Notes under the pieces: generated by a model | Told to the model about the DNA's origin: nothing | The model's input: the letters and a program-made list of their open reading frames with translations, nothing else | Database searches by the model: none | Position numbers and translations under genes: made by a program | Shown here: positions 16,095-25,841 of the stretch, one piece after another | Numbering within the stretch: the first letter of the stretch is position 1 | Layout of the letters: the number at the start of each line of letters is the position of its first letter | From: Burkholderia catarinensis | GTDB taxonomy: Bacteria; Pseudomonadota; Gammaproteobacteria; Burkholderiales; Burkholderiaceae | NCBI RefSeq assembly: GCF_001883705.2 | Contig: NZ_MDEQ02000002.1 | Span: forward strand, 248,001 to 312,000 | Direction of reading: 5' to 3' | DNA: 64,000 nucleotides

Positions 16095-17330
16095 TCAGGC
16101 CGCTACCGCCGCGCGGTTCAGCCAGTCGCGCTGCCGCGCGAGCACCGCGTCGGCCGTCTCGCCGACGCAGCTCCGGTACACGGACGGCGCCGTCGCCCCT
16201 TCCGTATTGAGCGCCAGCACGCGCGAATTCGTATCGAGCCCCGCCTGCCGCGCGAGCGCAGGGTCGCGCATCAGCGCTTCCAGCCCCGCGACGCCGGCCG
16301 CGCCCGATTCACCGGCGACGAGCGGCACGTCGCGCTCGCTGCCGGCCGCGAGGCCGCGCATCGCCTTCACTGCGTCTTCGTCGTCGATCAGCATGAAATG
16401 ATCGATGCACGGCTCGAGGAAATCCCACGCGAGCGGCGACGCCTCGCCGCACGCGAGCCCGGCCATCACCGAATCGACGCTGCCGGTCGCCTTCGTCGCG
16501 CGCCCCGCGAGCGCGCTCTGGTACAGGCAGTCGGCCTGGCGCGGTTCGACGACGATGAAATGCGGCCGCTGCGCGCCGTCGCGCTCCCAAAGGTAACTCG
16601 CCACGCCCGCGGCGAGGCCGCCCACGCCGCCCTGCAGGAACACATGCGTGAACGGCCGTCCGTCGGCGCCCGCCGGCTGCTGCGCGAGCGCTTCGGCCGC
16701 GATCACGCCATAGCCCTGCATCACGTCGCGCGGAATCGCTTCGTAGCCGTCGTACGACGTATCCGACACCACGTGCCAGCCGTTCGCGTCCGCTAGCTGC
16801 GCGGCGTGCACGACCGATTCGTCGTAGTTGCCGGCGATCCGCACGATCCGCGCGCCGTGTGCGACGATCGCTTGCTCGCGCTCCGCGTCGACGTTCGCGT
16901 GCAGCACGATCACGCAGCGGCAGCCGATCGCGCGCGCGGCGGCGGCCAGCGCGCGGCCGTGGTTGCCGTCGGTCGCGCTGATCACCGTGAGGTCGGCCAG
17001 CTCCGCCGCGTAGCGGCCGGTGACGAGCCCCTGCGGATCGAGATACTCGTTGCGCCGCAGCCGCTTCACGAGCCGCATCAGCGCGATCGGCGCGCCAAGT
17101 GCCTTGAAGCTGCCGAGCGGCGAACGGCACGACTCGTCCTTCACGCCGACGCTCGCGACGCCGAGCCGCGCGGCGAGATCCGGCAGCGCGCGCAGCGGCG
17201 TTCGCGCGTTGCCGACGAGCGGCCAGTGCGACAGCCACGCGCCGCTTTCGTCGGCGGCGGCGATGTTCATGATGCGATGCAGCGCAGCGGGATAATCGGT
17301 GCGCGACGCGCGGGGGTTGGCGATCAGCAT
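16095..17330 (-). CDS. dpaL: diaminopropionate ammonia-lyase
   Basis: A 411-residue fold-type II PLP enzyme that converts 2,3-diaminopropionate to pyruvate and two ammonia. The PLP lysine is K76 in KDESCRSPLGSFKALG; TDGNHGRALAAAARAIGC gives the asparagine/glycine phosphate-loop region; VFLQGGVGGLAAGVA forms the phosphate cradle, and MAGLACGEASPLAWDF and VAGESGAAGVAGL are characteristic of YgeX/DpaL as opposed to threonine dehydratases. I start at the ATG at 17328-17330 with GGAG nine bases upstream, which gives the E. coli-like length. It is divergent from an Lrp-type regulator and leads the operon with the M20 hydrolase. Confidence 0.88.
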   Translation of the reverse strand: MLIANPRASRTDYPAALHRIMNIAAADESGAWLSHWPLVGNARTPLRALPDLAARLGVASVGVKDESCRSPLGSFKALGAPIALMRLVKRLRRNEYLDPQGLVTGRYAAELADLTVISATDGNHGRALAAAARAIGCRCVIVLHANVDAEREQAIVAHGARIVRIAGNYDESVVHAAQLADANGWHVVSDTSYDGYEAIPRDVMQGYGVIAAEALAQQPAGADGRPFTHVFLQGGVGGLAAGVASYLWERDGAQRPHFIVVEPRQADCLYQSALAGRATKATGSVDSVMAGLACGEASPLAWDFLEPCIDHFMLIDDEDAVKAMRGLAAGSERDVPLVAGESGAAGVAGLEALMRDPALARQAGLDTNSRVLALNTEGATAPSVYRSCVGETADAVLARQRDWLNRAAVAA

Positions 17331-17509
17331 GGCGAAAGGCTCCGGAGCAGGACCGCGCGGGCGGTCCGTCGGGTGGGTCGAGTCGGGCAAGCGCGGGTTG
17401 CGCTCGCCGTCGGTCCGAAAATAATATTGCGCATGCCGGTCAATAAAATCGCCAAATCGGCCACCCGGACGCAAAAAATTCTCATTCTTTCGAGGCCTCA
17501 CGCACCGCC

Positions 17510-17986
17510 ATGACCACTCCTCTCGATGCGTTCGATCGCAAGCTGCTGATGGAAATCCAGCGCGACGCGCAGACGCCGCAGGCCGAGCTCGGCGCGCGCG
17601 TCAACCTGTCGACCGCGGCCGTGAACCGGCGCCTGCGGCGGCTCGCGGAAGACGGCGTGATCGAGCGCTACACCGCCGTCGTCGCGCCGGAGAAGGTCGA
17701 TCATCCGCTGACGATCGTCGTGAACGTCGAGGTCGAGAGCGAGCAGATCGACCAGCTCGACGCGATGAAGCGGGCCTTCGAGCGGTGCCCGCAGATCCAG
17801 CAGTGCTACTACGTGACGGGGGAATGGGATTTCGTGCTGATCCTCGCCGTGCGCAACATGGATCAGTACAACGCGCTCACGCGCGAGCTGTTCTTCGCGA
17901 ACAACAACGTGAAGCGGTTCAAGACGCTGGTGAGCATGAGCCGCGTGAAGGTCGGGCTCGACGTGCCGGTCGATCCGGGCGAGTGA
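17510..17986 (+). CDS. Lrp/AsnC-family transcriptional regulator
   Basis: A 158-residue Lrp-type regulator: winged HTH (RKLLMEIQRDAQTPQAELGA, VNLSTAAVNRRLRRLAEDG) followed by the RAM ligand domain (TIVVNVEVESEQIDQL, CYYVTGEWDFVLILAV). Proteins of this type respond to an amino acid and control its catabolic genes. The gene is divergent from dpaL with a 179-base spacer containing an AT-rich stretch (AATAATATTG near 17420), the likely shared control region. The stop codon lies inside a tetranucleotide repeat. Confidence 0.9.
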   Translation: MTTPLDAFDRKLLMEIQRDAQTPQAELGARVNLSTAAVNRRLRRLAEDGVIERYTAVVAPEKVDHPLTIVVNVEVESEQIDQLDAMKRAFERCPQIQQCYYVTGEWDFVLILAVRNMDQYNALTRELFFANNNVKRFKTLVSMSRVKVGLDVPVDPGE

Positions 17987-18003
17987 GTGAGTGAGTGAGT
18001 GAG
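17981..18003. repeat. GAGT tetranucleotide microsatellite at the Lrp gene end
   Basis: Five tandem GAGT units plus GAG. The Lrp stop TGA is in the first unit boundary (17984-17986), so gain or loss of units changes only the 3' untranslated sequence. Confidence 0.85.
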
Positions 18004-18069
18004 CAATTGCACACATGAGGCGACCGGCATGCAATGACGCACACCGGCCGCCTCCCATCGACGGCTACT

Positions 18070-19791
18070 TCAGCGGCAACTGAAGCTCGCCGCCGAATTC
18101 AGGTCGCCCGAACCGTTGTAGCGCGCCACCTGCGGATACGGACACAGCGGCCGCGTGCGGCCCGCGCCCCACGACGCGGGCACTTCCGCGTTCGGCACCG
18201 CGCTGGTCGTGTCGCGCGCGGCGGCCACGATCGCGGCGGGCGCCTGCCCCTGCTCGACCCACGCGACGAGCGGCGTCAGCATGTCGAACCGGTCGGCCGC
18301 CGGGCCGCCCGCGCAGTGATTCATGCCTGGCACCGGATAGAAGCGCGCGAAATCCGACGCGTCGCCGCCGTTCGCCTGCGCGACCCGCGCATACCAGTCG
18401 CGCGTGTCGTCGAACGAAAACACCGGGTCGCCCGTGCCGTGATAGACGAGCAGCTTCGCGCCGCGCGACTTCAGCGCGGCGAGGTTGGTCTCGTCGGGCG
18501 GTGTCATGAACGACCACGCGGATTGCGTGTACACGCCGTTCGTCGCGAAGATCGCCGGCGCGTCGTTGTCCATGTCGAAGCCGAGCGCGAAACCGGCGAG
18601 GTTCGCGAGCGTCGCGGCGGTTTTCGGCGGCGTCGTGAACGTAAACGCCATCGCGGCCGGGTCGAGCATGATCGAATTCGACTGCTTCCACGCGGCCCAG
18701 CCGCTGCCGGCGATGCCCGGATCGTACGGAAAGCCCGCGTAGAGCGCCGTGCCCGCGCTGTTGCGCGCACCCGCGAACACGTTCTCGATCGCACTCTTCT
18801 GTGCGGTGGTCAGGCAGGACCCGGTGCGCGTGCCGTTCGCGCAGGTCGGGATGTCCGCTTCGACGCTGAAATGCGCCTGGCACGCGGCAACGTCCTGCAC
18901 CATCCCGTCGGCCGCGCCGTCGAGCGCGTCGCATTTCTCGAGAATCTTCGCGCCGACGAACTGCCGCTCCGCATCGGTGAAGCCGCTGCGGATATCCGGC
19001 AGCCCGTTCGTGCCCGTCGCCGACGCGATTTTCGCGAACTGCTGCGCGCCGTACATCTCGCCGATCGCCGCCTTCGGCAAATGAAAGCCCGGATCGCCCG
19101 CGATGATGCCATCGTAGTCGGCCGGGTTGCGCACCGCCGTGACCATCGCGTGACGGCCGCCGTTCGAGCAGCCGCCGAAATAGCTGCGGTCGGGCGTCTT
19201 TCCGTATGCGAGCCGGATTACCTGCTTCGCCATCGGCGTGAGCGCATCGACGGCGCCGTAGCCATAGTCGAGTCGCGCCTGCGGATCGACGCCGAACAGC
19301 GGGTTCTGCGCGGCGCTGTGCCCGGCATCCGAGCTGATCACCGCGAAGCCCATGTTCAGCGCGTCGGTCAGCGGCCCGCCGCCGCCGATCTCGCCGGTCG
19401 CGGTCACGACGTTGCCGTCGAGCCCGCCGTTGGCCTGGTAGAAGAAGCGGCCGTTCCACGCCTTCGGCAAGCGCATCTCGAAGCCGATCGCATAGGTCTT
19501 GCCGTCCACCGCGCTCACGCGCTCGTTCATCTTCCCTTCGATCACGCAGTGCTCGGCGATCGGCTGGCCGGCCACCGTCAGTGCGCCGGCGGCCGCGGTC
19601 GCCACCGACGTGAACGACGTGTTCGCGTAGGCGAGCTTCGCGGCGAGCGCGTCGCAGGTCTGCGCCATCGCGGCCGGCGCCGCGGCGCTCAGGTGCGTCG
19701 GCGCGGAGTTCACCGAATCGTCGCCGCCGCAACCGGCGAGGATGGCCGCGGACAGCGGCGCAATGCAGAGGAATGCAGATTTTCTGTTCAA
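18070..19791 (-). CDS. tannase/feruloyl-esterase-family lipoprotein
   Basis: A 573-residue secreted serine esterase. Residues 1-21 form a lipoprotein signal with lipobox LAGC. The nucleophile motif is FGGCSNGGRHAM with S209; the acid and histidine are in LLVYHGTGDPVFSFDDT and PVPGMNHCAGGPAADRFDML, and the CS/HC cysteine pair typical of tannase-family enzymes is present. Family members cleave galloyl, feruloyl or related aromatic esters. As the last gene behind a ferulate carrier and porin, it probably releases ferulate or a related hydroxycinnamate from esters at the cell surface (inference). It is 28 bases downstream of the porin. Confidence 0.85.
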   Translation of the reverse strand: MNRKSAFLCIAPLSAAILAGCGGDDSVNSAPTHLSAAAPAAMAQTCDALAAKLAYANTSFTSVATAAAGALTVAGQPIAEHCVIEGKMNERVSAVDGKTYAIGFEMRLPKAWNGRFFYQANGGLDGNVVTATGEIGGGGPLTDALNMGFAVISSDAGHSAAQNPLFGVDPQARLDYGYGAVDALTPMAKQVIRLAYGKTPDRSYFGGCSNGGRHAMVTAVRNPADYDGIIAGDPGFHLPKAAIGEMYGAQQFAKIASATGTNGLPDIRSGFTDAERQFVGAKILEKCDALDGAADGMVQDVAACQAHFSVEADIPTCANGTRTGSCLTTAQKSAIENVFAGARNSAGTALYAGFPYDPGIAGSGWAAWKQSNSIMLDPAAMAFTFTTPPKTAATLANLAGFALGFDMDNDAPAIFATNGVYTQSAWSFMTPPDETNLAALKSRGAKLLVYHGTGDPVFSFDDTRDWYARVAQANGGDASDFARFYPVPGMNHCAGGPAADRFDMLTPLVAWVEQGQAPAAIVAAARDTTSAVPNAEVPASWGAGRTRPLCPYPQVARYNGSGDLNSAASFSCR

Positions 19792-19819
19792 GATAGCTCC
19801 CGTTCGTCAGGCTGACGGA

Positions 19820-20968
19820 TCAGAACATGTGCCGGACGCCGACCATCGCGCCGAGCTGCCCCATCCCTGCGCCGGGCGTCGTGCCGGCACCGCCGCCGCT
19901 GACCGCGTAGCGCGCGTGCGCGCTGTTCCACAGATACGACGATTGCGCGTAGACGGCCGTGCGCTTCGTCAGCAGATAGGTCGCACGCAGCGTCGCCATC
20001 GTCGCGCGCGTGTCGTGCGCGCTGTTGACGATCCGGTAGCCTTCGCCGTCGACGACGAAATCGGGCTTGATCGCATACGACGCGCCGACGAAGAACAGGT
20101 CGGAATGCGCGCCGGCCGCGGCCGGCGAACCGGTCGACACGCGCCGCCCGATCCAGCCGGCACCGATCCGCGCGCCCGCCGCCTGCGCATACGCGCTCAC
20201 ATGCACGCGCGCGTCCTTGCCCGCGCTGCTCGTGAACGCGGCCGGCGCGACGCCATCGAAGAAGTTCGCGGCCGCACCCGTGCCGCCGCGCTGCTCCTCG
20301 TACGACGCGGCCGCGCCGAAATACGCGCTGTCGTACTTGAGCATCGCCGACCAGTTGCGGCATTCGACCGCGTGGCCGGGCACCTGCCCCGCGCACGTGC
20401 CCTGCCCCGGCGAATTGCCGGTGCCCGCGCCGTCGCGGCCGAACGAATAGGCGGCGCCGAGCGTCACGCCGCGATACGTGCCGAGGTAGGTCACCGCGTT
20501 GTCCGCGCGGCCGTTCGGCACGTATGCGTCGAACGAACCGAGCCCGTAGATGTCGGGGCCGATGATGTCCGCGCCCTGCAGCGCGAGATAGGTCATCGTG
20601 TACTGGCGGCCGAACGCGAGCGTGCCGAAGCCGCCCTTCAGCCCGACGAATGCCTGCCGGCCGAACAGCCGGCCGCCCTGCCCGAGATCGCCGCCGCGCA
20701 CGTTGAAGCCGCTTTCCAGCGTGAATACCGCCTGGTAGCCGCCGCCGAGATCCTCCGCGCCGCGCAGCCCCCAGCGCGACGGCAGCTCGCCCGTCACGCC
20801 CGGCATGCGCACCACGTGATCGCCGGCCGCGTTCGCGTGCGACACGAATTCGACGCCCGTGTCGATGATGCCGTACAGCGTCACGCTCGACTGCGCGTGC
20901 GCCACCGGCGCGGCGAGCGCCCAGCATGCGCCGGCCGCCAGCAGGCCGTTCCTGGTGTTCTGTTTCAT
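19820..20968 (-). CDS. outer-membrane porin, OpcP/Gram-negative type 4 (beta-proteobacterial)
   Basis: A 382-residue 16-strand porin. Signal peptide residues 1-25 (AAPVAHA-QSS), then SSVTLYGIIDTGVEFVSHA, the strand-1 signature of Burkholderia porins, GELPSRWGLRGAEDLGGGYQ, and a terminal strand GAMVGVRHMF ending in phenylalanine, the BamA recognition signal. ATG at 20966-20968 with GGAGA upstream. It sits between the MFS carrier and the esterase lipoprotein in one transcription unit, so it probably admits hydroxycinnamates to the periplasm. Confidence 0.88.
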   Translation of the reverse strand: MKQNTRNGLLAAGACWALAAPVAHAQSSVTLYGIIDTGVEFVSHANAAGDHVVRMPGVTGELPSRWGLRGAEDLGGGYQAVFTLESGFNVRGGDLGQGGRLFGRQAFVGLKGGFGTLAFGRQYTMTYLALQGADIIGPDIYGLGSFDAYVPNGRADNAVTYLGTYRGVTLGAAYSFGRDGAGTGNSPGQGTCAGQVPGHAVECRNWSAMLKYDSAYFGAAASYEEQRGGTGAAANFFDGVAPAAFTSSAGKDARVHVSAYAQAAGARIGAGWIGRRVSTGSPAAAGAHSDLFFVGASYAIKPDFVVDGEGYRIVNSAHDTRATMATLRATYLLTKRTAVYAQSSYLWNSAHARYAVSGGGAGTTPGAGMGQLGAMVGVRHMF

Positions 20969-21033
20969 ATCGTTGCGTCTCCAGACCTTGAGTAAGCGCA
21001 CTCTGACGGCGCGCATTGAAAAACCGGGAAATG

Positions 21034-22239
21034 TCAGTCGCCGGCTTGCGGACGGCGAATCAGCACCAGTGCGGCGACGGCCGCGACGAGCGTGACGGGG
21101 ATGCTCGCGCCGATCACGACCGGCGCGCTGCGGCCCGCGGCCAGCAGCGTCGCGGCCGCGAGCGGCCCGACGACGGAGCCGAGCCGGCCGACGGCCACCG
21201 CCGTGCCGACGCCCGTGCCGCGCATCGCGGTCGGGTAGTAGATCGCCGCGAGCGCATACAGCACCGACTGCCCGCCGACCACGAACATCCCGGCCGCGAA
21301 CGCGGCCGCCGCGAGCGACGCGAAGCCCGGCGCGGCCGACAGCGCGGCGAGCGACAGCACGATCCCGACATACATGCCGCCGACCACGCGCGACGCGCGC
21401 ATCCGGTCGAGCGCCGCGCCGATGCCGAGCGCGCCGAGCCCCGCGCCGACGTTGAACGCGATCTGCACGAGGCCGACATGCGCGCGATCGAGCCCGCGCG
21501 CGGCCATCAGCGACGGCAGCCAGTTCAGCAGGAAGTAGAGAACGATCAGCGTGCAGAAGTAGCTGATCCACAGCGCGAACGTCGACGTCGCGCGGCCGTC
21601 GCCGAACAGCGTGTGCGCGATGCTGGTGCGCGCGGCCGGCGTGCCGGCGATGTCGAGATACGCACGCGATTCCGGCAACAGCAGCACGAGCAGCGGCACG
21701 AGCAGCAGCGGGCCCGCACCGCCGACGTAGAAGATGTGCCGCCACTCGGTATCGCCGGCGAGCAGCACGCCGATCAGCGACGCGATCACGCCGCCGAACG
21801 GGATGCCGCAGTACATCGTGGCCACCGCGCTGCTGCGCGAGCGCGGCTCGACCGCTTCGGACGACAGTGCGATCAGGTTCGGCATCGCGCCGCCGAGGCC
21901 GATGCCGGTCAGCACGCGCACGACGACGAGCATCGCGAAGCTCGATACCTGCGCGGTGGCGATCGACAGCAGCCCGAACAGCACGACCGACGCGATCAGC
22001 ACGCGCTTGCGCCCGATCCGGTCGGCGAGCCGCCCGCCGAGCAGCGCGCCCGGCAGCAGCCCGAAGGTGCCCGCGCTGAACGCAATGCCCATCTGCGACA
22101 CGCTCAGCCCGAATTCGCGCGCCATGCGCGGCGCGGCAACGCCGACCGACTGCAGGTCGAGCCCTTCGAGCAGCGCGATCGCGAAACACAGCGCGAGGGT
22201 GGTCGCGACTGCCGGTCTTTCGGCAACGTAGGTGTTCAT
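21034..22239 (-). CDS. MFS transporter, aromatic acid:H+ symporter (AAHS) type, likely hydroxycinnamate uptake
   Basis: A 401-residue, 12-helix carrier. The AAHS marks are an intramembrane acidic residue in helix 1 (FAIALLEGLDLQSVGVAAP) and the helix 2-3 loop GRLADRIGRKRVLIASV with its RxGRK motif, repeated weakly in the second half (GAALDRMRASRVVGG). This subgroup imports benzoate, 4-hydroxybenzoate and phenylpropanoids. ATG at 22237-22239 preceded by GGAG. It is the first gene of the unit carrier-porin-esterase, downstream of a terminator and an operator matching the one before the lyase gene, which ties it to the ferulate regulon. Confidence 0.87.
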   Translation of the reverse strand: MNTYVAERPAVATTLALCFAIALLEGLDLQSVGVAAPRMAREFGLSVSQMGIAFSAGTFGLLPGALLGGRLADRIGRKRVLIASVVLFGLLSIATAQVSSFAMLVVVRVLTGIGLGGAMPNLIALSSEAVEPRSRSSAVATMYCGIPFGGVIASLIGVLLAGDTEWRHIFYVGGAGPLLLVPLLVLLLPESRAYLDIAGTPAARTSIAHTLFGDGRATSTFALWISYFCTLIVLYFLLNWLPSLMAARGLDRAHVGLVQIAFNVGAGLGALGIGAALDRMRASRVVGGMYVGIVLSLAALSAAPGFASLAAAAFAAGMFVVGGQSVLYALAAIYYPTAMRGTGVGTAVAVGRLGSVVGPLAAATLLAAGRSAPVVIGASIPVTLVAAVAALVLIRRPQAGD

Positions 22240-22361
22240 CGATGTCTCCAATCCGTGTTGTCTTGTCGTCGGCGTGCCTCGAAGGGCCGCTCGCTGCGCG
22301 CGCCGCCGCCGGCCAGTGGCGGGCAGGCGCGCAATGTGTCGGTTGAACGGCCGCCCCGGTT

Positions 22362-22376
22362 ATCAGGCAGCCTGAT
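22362..22376. promoter_or_regulatory. MarR-type operator upstream of the carrier-porin-esterase unit
   Basis: ATCAGG-CAG-CCTGAT, a perfect 6-base inverted repeat with three-base spacer, 123 bases before the MFS start. The same half sites and spacer occur at 26741-26761 upstream of ech. The shared motif and a linked MarR gene make it the probable binding site of that regulator. Confidence 0.75.
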
Positions 22377-22387
22377 TCACTGGCCGT

Positions 22388-22418
22388 AAAAAAGCCTGCC
22401 GGTCGCGTAGCCGGCAGG
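22388..22418 (-). terminator. intrinsic terminator after fcs
   Basis: Minus strand: CCTGCCGG, eight-base loop, CCGGCAGG, then six U residues (complement of 22388-22393). It starts 23 bases after the fcs stop and separates the catabolic operon from the transport operon. Confidence 0.85.
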
Positions 22419-22441
22419 TCGGTGCGCGCGCGGATGCGCGC

Positions 22442-24337
22442 TTATGCGTAAATCACGTCGGGATCGCTGCGCGCCGGGTCGTACAGCGCGTCGATCGTCG
22501 CCGCGCGATGCTGCTGCACGGCCGCCTGGTTCAGCGAACCCTTGTCGGTCGCTTCGCCGAGATCGAGCGACGGCGGCGTATCCATCAACCGGATGCGCGC
22601 GACGAACGTCGATCCGCCGCTCGCGTGCCGGTTCAGCGCGGCGAGCCAGGTCTCGAACACCGCGCGCACGGCCGGTGCGCGCAGCACGTCGGGCACCGGC
22701 GCATCGGCCGCCAGCCCCGCCAGCGCGCGGCAAGCGTCGATGCGCGGAAACACCAGCAGGCCGATGTCGTCGCGGTTGAGCCCGGTCACGACGACGTCCT
22801 GCACGTACGGCGCGCCGCTCGACACCGCGTTCGCGCGCAGCGGCCCGACGCTGACGAACGTGCCGCTGCTCAGCTTGAAATCCTCGGTCAGCCGCCCGTC
22901 GAACTGCAGCCCGAGTTCCGGCCGCTCGGGATCGACGAACGCCGCCGCATCGCCGCTGCGGTAATAGCCTTCGTCGTCGAACACGTCGCGCGGATCGACA
23001 TCCGCATGCCAGTAGCCGCGCATCACGTTCGGCCCCTTGAAGCGCACTTCGAGCTTGCCGCCGCACGGCACGAGCTTCGCGTCGCAGCCGGGCGCGGGCA
23101 GCCCGATATAGCCCGAGCGCATCACCGGCCCGGTCGTGAACAGGCACGACGGCGACGCTTCCGTCATCCCGAGCCCGGCCATGATCCGGATCCGCTCGCC
23201 GCAATGCGCTTCGGTCACGTGGTCGAGCCGGTCCCACGCGGCCTGCGACAGCCCCGCGCCGCCGAAGAAGTACAGCTTCACGCGCGAGAAGAACGTGTCG
23301 CGCAGCGCGGCGTCGCGTTCGAGCGCGGCGGCCAGCTCTTCCCAGCCTTTCGGCACGTTGAAGTAGATCGTCGGCGCGATCTCGCGCAGGTTGCGCACGG
23401 TCTCATCGAAGCGGCCGGGCACCGGGCGGCCGTCGTCGATATACAGCGTGCCGCCGTTGTACAGCGCGATGCCGAGGTTGTGGCTGCCGCCGAACGTGTG
23501 ATTCCACGGCAGCCAGTCGACCAGCACCGGCGGCTCGCGTGTCAGTTCGGGCATCGTCTGGCGCAGCATCTGCTGGTTGCTGCACAGCATCCGGTGCGTG
23601 GTCGGCACGGCCTTCGGCCGCTTCGTCGAACCCGACGTGAACAGGATCTTCGCGAGATGGTCGGGGCCGACCGCCGCATGGATCGCGTCGATCGTGCGCG
23701 GTGCCGTCGCGAGCAGCCGCGACAGCGGCACGGCATCGCCCGACGCATCGGCATCGCGCGCGACGATCAGCGCCGCGTCGGCCGGCAATGCCGCGTCGAG
23801 CGCGCGCGCAAACGCGGCGCGTTCGGCGACGAACACCGCGCCCGGCCGCAGCACGCCGAGCGTGTGGCGCAGCTTGCCGTAGTCGGTCGACACGAGCGAA
23901 TACGCGGGCGAGATCGGCGAATACGGCACGCCGGCCAGCATCGCGGCGAACATCAGCTGCAGGTGGTCGAGATCGTTGCCGGACAGCACCGCGAGCGGGC
24001 GTTCCGCCGACAGCCCGAGATCGACGAGCCCCTGCCCGAGCGCGCGTGCGCGTTCGAGCATCTGCGCGTAGGTGATCTCGATCCAGCGGCCATCGCGGCC
24101 GCGCCGCGCGGCCAGCACGCGGTCGGGGTGCGCGTGCGCGCCGTTCACGAGGCAATCGGTCAGCCGGGCCGGATAGTCGCCGAGCGGCTCGCGCGAGCGC
24201 AGCGTCCACCCGCCGTCGGCCGTGCGACGAATCTCGGCCGCGCCGACGGCGACAGCAGCAGCGCGATAGCGCACGCCGCCGGCGTCGTTCGCCGGCGGGT
24301 TGGCGGGCTTCGATACATTCATCGTCGCGTCGCTCAT
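22442..24337 (-). CDS. fcs: feruloyl-CoA synthetase
   Basis: A 631-residue adenylate-forming ligase. The ATP P-loop is [20 protein letters not shown], followed by [19 protein letters not shown], a signature of feruloyl-CoA synthetases, then [10 protein letters not shown] and [18 protein letters not shown] with the hinge aspartate. It activates ferulate (and coumarate/caffeate) to the CoA thioester in the cytoplasm. The start ATG at 24335-24337 overlaps the vdh stop by four bases (ATGA), showing translational coupling; an alternative ATG five codons downstream is possible. Third gene of ech-vdh-fcs. Confidence 0.9.
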   Translation of the reverse strand: MSDATMNVSKPANPPANDAGGVRYRAAAVAVGAAEIRRTADGGWTLRSREPLGDYPARLTDCLVNGAHAHPDRVLAARRGRDGRWIEITYAQMLERARALGQGLVDLGLSAERPLAVLSGNDLDHLQLMFAAMLAGVPYSPISPAYSLVSTDYGKLRHTLGVLRPGAVFVAERAAFARALDAALPADAALIVARDADASGDAVPLSRLLATAPRTIDAIHAAVGPDHLAKILFTSGSTKRPKAVPTTHRMLCSNQQMLRQTMPELTREPPVLVDWLPWNHTFGGSHNLGIALYNGGTLYIDDGRPVPGRFDETVRNLREIAPTIYFNVPKGWEELAAALERDAALRDTFFSRVKLYFFGGAGLSQAAWDRLDHVTEAHCGERIRIMAGLGMTEASPSCLFTTGPVMRSGYIGLPAPGCDAKLVPCGGKLEVRFKGPNVMRGYWHADVDPRDVFDDEGYYRSGDAAAFVDPERPELGLQFDGRLTEDFKLSSGTFVSVGPLRANAVSSGAPYVQDVVVTGLNRDDIGLLVFPRIDACRALAGLAADAPVPDVLRAPAVRAVFETWLAALNRHASGGSTFVARIRLMDTPPSLDLGEATDKGSLNQAAVQQHRAATIDALYDPARSDPDVIYA

Positions 24338-25782
24338 ATGGGGTAGTGACGCGGTGTGGTCTGCACGGTGATCCAGCGCAGCTCGGTGAATTCGGCGATC
24401 GACGCGCGGCTGCCGAAGCGGCCGTAGCCGCTCGACTTCGTGCCGCCGAACGGCATCTGCGCCTCGTCATGCACGGTCGGGCCGTTGATGTGGCAGATCC
24501 CCGATTCGATCCGGCGCGCGAGCGTCATCGCCCGTGCGATATCGCGGCTGAACACGCTTGCCGACAGCCCGAACTCGCTATCGTTCGCGAGCGCGACCGC
24601 TTCGTCGTCGCTGTCCGCGCGCAGGATCGCGACGACCGGTGCGAACGATTCCTCGCGATACAGGCGCATGTCGCGCGTCACGCCGTCGACGATCGCGGGC
24701 TGCATCGTCGCGCCTTCGACGCGGCAACCGAGCGGCAACCGCGCACCCAGCGCACGTGCATCCTCGACCAGCGCCGCCGCGCGCGCGGCGGCGCCCGCAT
24801 CGACCATCGTGCCGAGCGGATGGCCGGCCAGCGGATCGCCCGCGACCAGCGTGCGCGCCTTCGCGGCGAGGCGTTCGACGAGCGCATCGGCGATCGGCCG
24901 CGCGGCGATCACACGCTCGGTCGACATGCAGATTTGCCCCTGGTTGAAGAACGCGCCGAACGCGATCGCGTCGACCGCCGCGTCGAGATCGGCATCGTCC
25001 AGCACGAGCACGGGCGCCTTGCCGCCGAGTTCGAGCAGCACCGGCTTCAGGTGGGTGGCCGCGTGGCGCGCGATGATGCGCCCGACATGCGTCGACCCGG
25101 TGAAGTTGATGCGCTTCACGTGCGGATGCGCGATCAGCCGTTCAACGAGTGCCGGCGCATCGGCCGCCGCGTGCGTGATCACGTTGACGACGCCCGCGCC
25201 GAGCCCGGCTTCGTCCAGCACCGCGCCGATCAGCGCATGCACGCCGGGGCACGCTTCGGACGCCTTCAGCACGACTGTGTTGCCGCACGCGAGCGGCATC
25301 GCCAGCGCGCGCGTGCCGAGGATCACCGGCGCGTTCCACGGTGCGATGCCGAGCACGACGCCGCACGGCGCGCGCATCGCGAGCGCGAGATTGCCGGGCA
25401 CGTCCGACGGGATCACGTCGCCGGCGATCTGCGTCGTCATCGACGCGGCCTCGCGCAGCATGTTCGCCGCGAGCGTCACGTTGAAGCCGATCCAGCCGGG
25501 CGTCGCGCCGGTTTCGGCCACGCCCGTTGCGACGAATGCGTCGATGCGCGCATCCATCAGGTCGGCCGCCTTCAGCAGCCGGCGGCGTCGCTCGGTCGGC
25601 GCCAGCGCCGCCCACGCGGGAAACGCGCGGTGCGCGGCGTCGATCGCCGCGTCGGCGTCGGCCACGCCGGCCGCCGGTGCACGCGACGCAAGCGCGCCCG
25701 TCGCGGGGTTGAATCGGTCGAAGGTTCGCCCGTCGCGGGCGGTACACCACTCGCCGGCGATCAGCATCCGTCTATCGGTCAT
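24334..25782 (-). CDS. vdh: vanillin dehydrogenase (aldehyde dehydrogenase family)
   Basis: A 482-residue NAD(P)-dependent aldehyde dehydrogenase. Landmarks: APWNAPVILGTRALAMPLAC, INFTGSTHVGRIIA, the general-base region PVLLELGGKAPVLVLDDAD, and the catalytic cysteine in FFNQGQICMSTERV. The C-terminus FGGTKSSGYGRFGSRASIAE matches the vanillin/salicylaldehyde dehydrogenase branch. It oxidises the vanillin released by Ech to vanillate. ATG at 25780-25782 with AGGAG five bases upstream. The vanillate demethylase genes needed next are not in the window. Confidence 0.88.
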   Translation of the reverse strand: MTDRRMLIAGEWCTARDGRTFDRFNPATGALASRAPAAGVADADAAIDAAHRAFPAWAALAPTERRRRLLKAADLMDARIDAFVATGVAETGATPGWIGFNVTLAANMLREAASMTTQIAGDVIPSDVPGNLALAMRAPCGVVLGIAPWNAPVILGTRALAMPLACGNTVVLKASEACPGVHALIGAVLDEAGLGAGVVNVITHAAADAPALVERLIAHPHVKRINFTGSTHVGRIIARHAATHLKPVLLELGGKAPVLVLDDADLDAAVDAIAFGAFFNQGQICMSTERVIAARPIADALVERLAAKARTLVAGDPLAGHPLGTMVDAGAAARAAALVEDARALGARLPLGCRVEGATMQPAIVDGVTRDMRLYREESFAPVVAILRADSDDEAVALANDSEFGLSASVFSRDIARAMTLARRIESGICHINGPTVHDEAQMPFGGTKSSGYGRFGSRASIAEFTELRWITVQTTPRHYPI

Positions 25783-25841
25783 GTCGTCTCCTGCCTTGCC
25801 TGTCTGTTGCGGTTGCGTTGGCGGTTGCGTCGGCGCTTGTA

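Noticed and set aside
17981-18003. GAGT repeat as a phase-variation switch
   Set aside because: The stop codon is at the first unit, so unit changes do not alter the Lrp protein.
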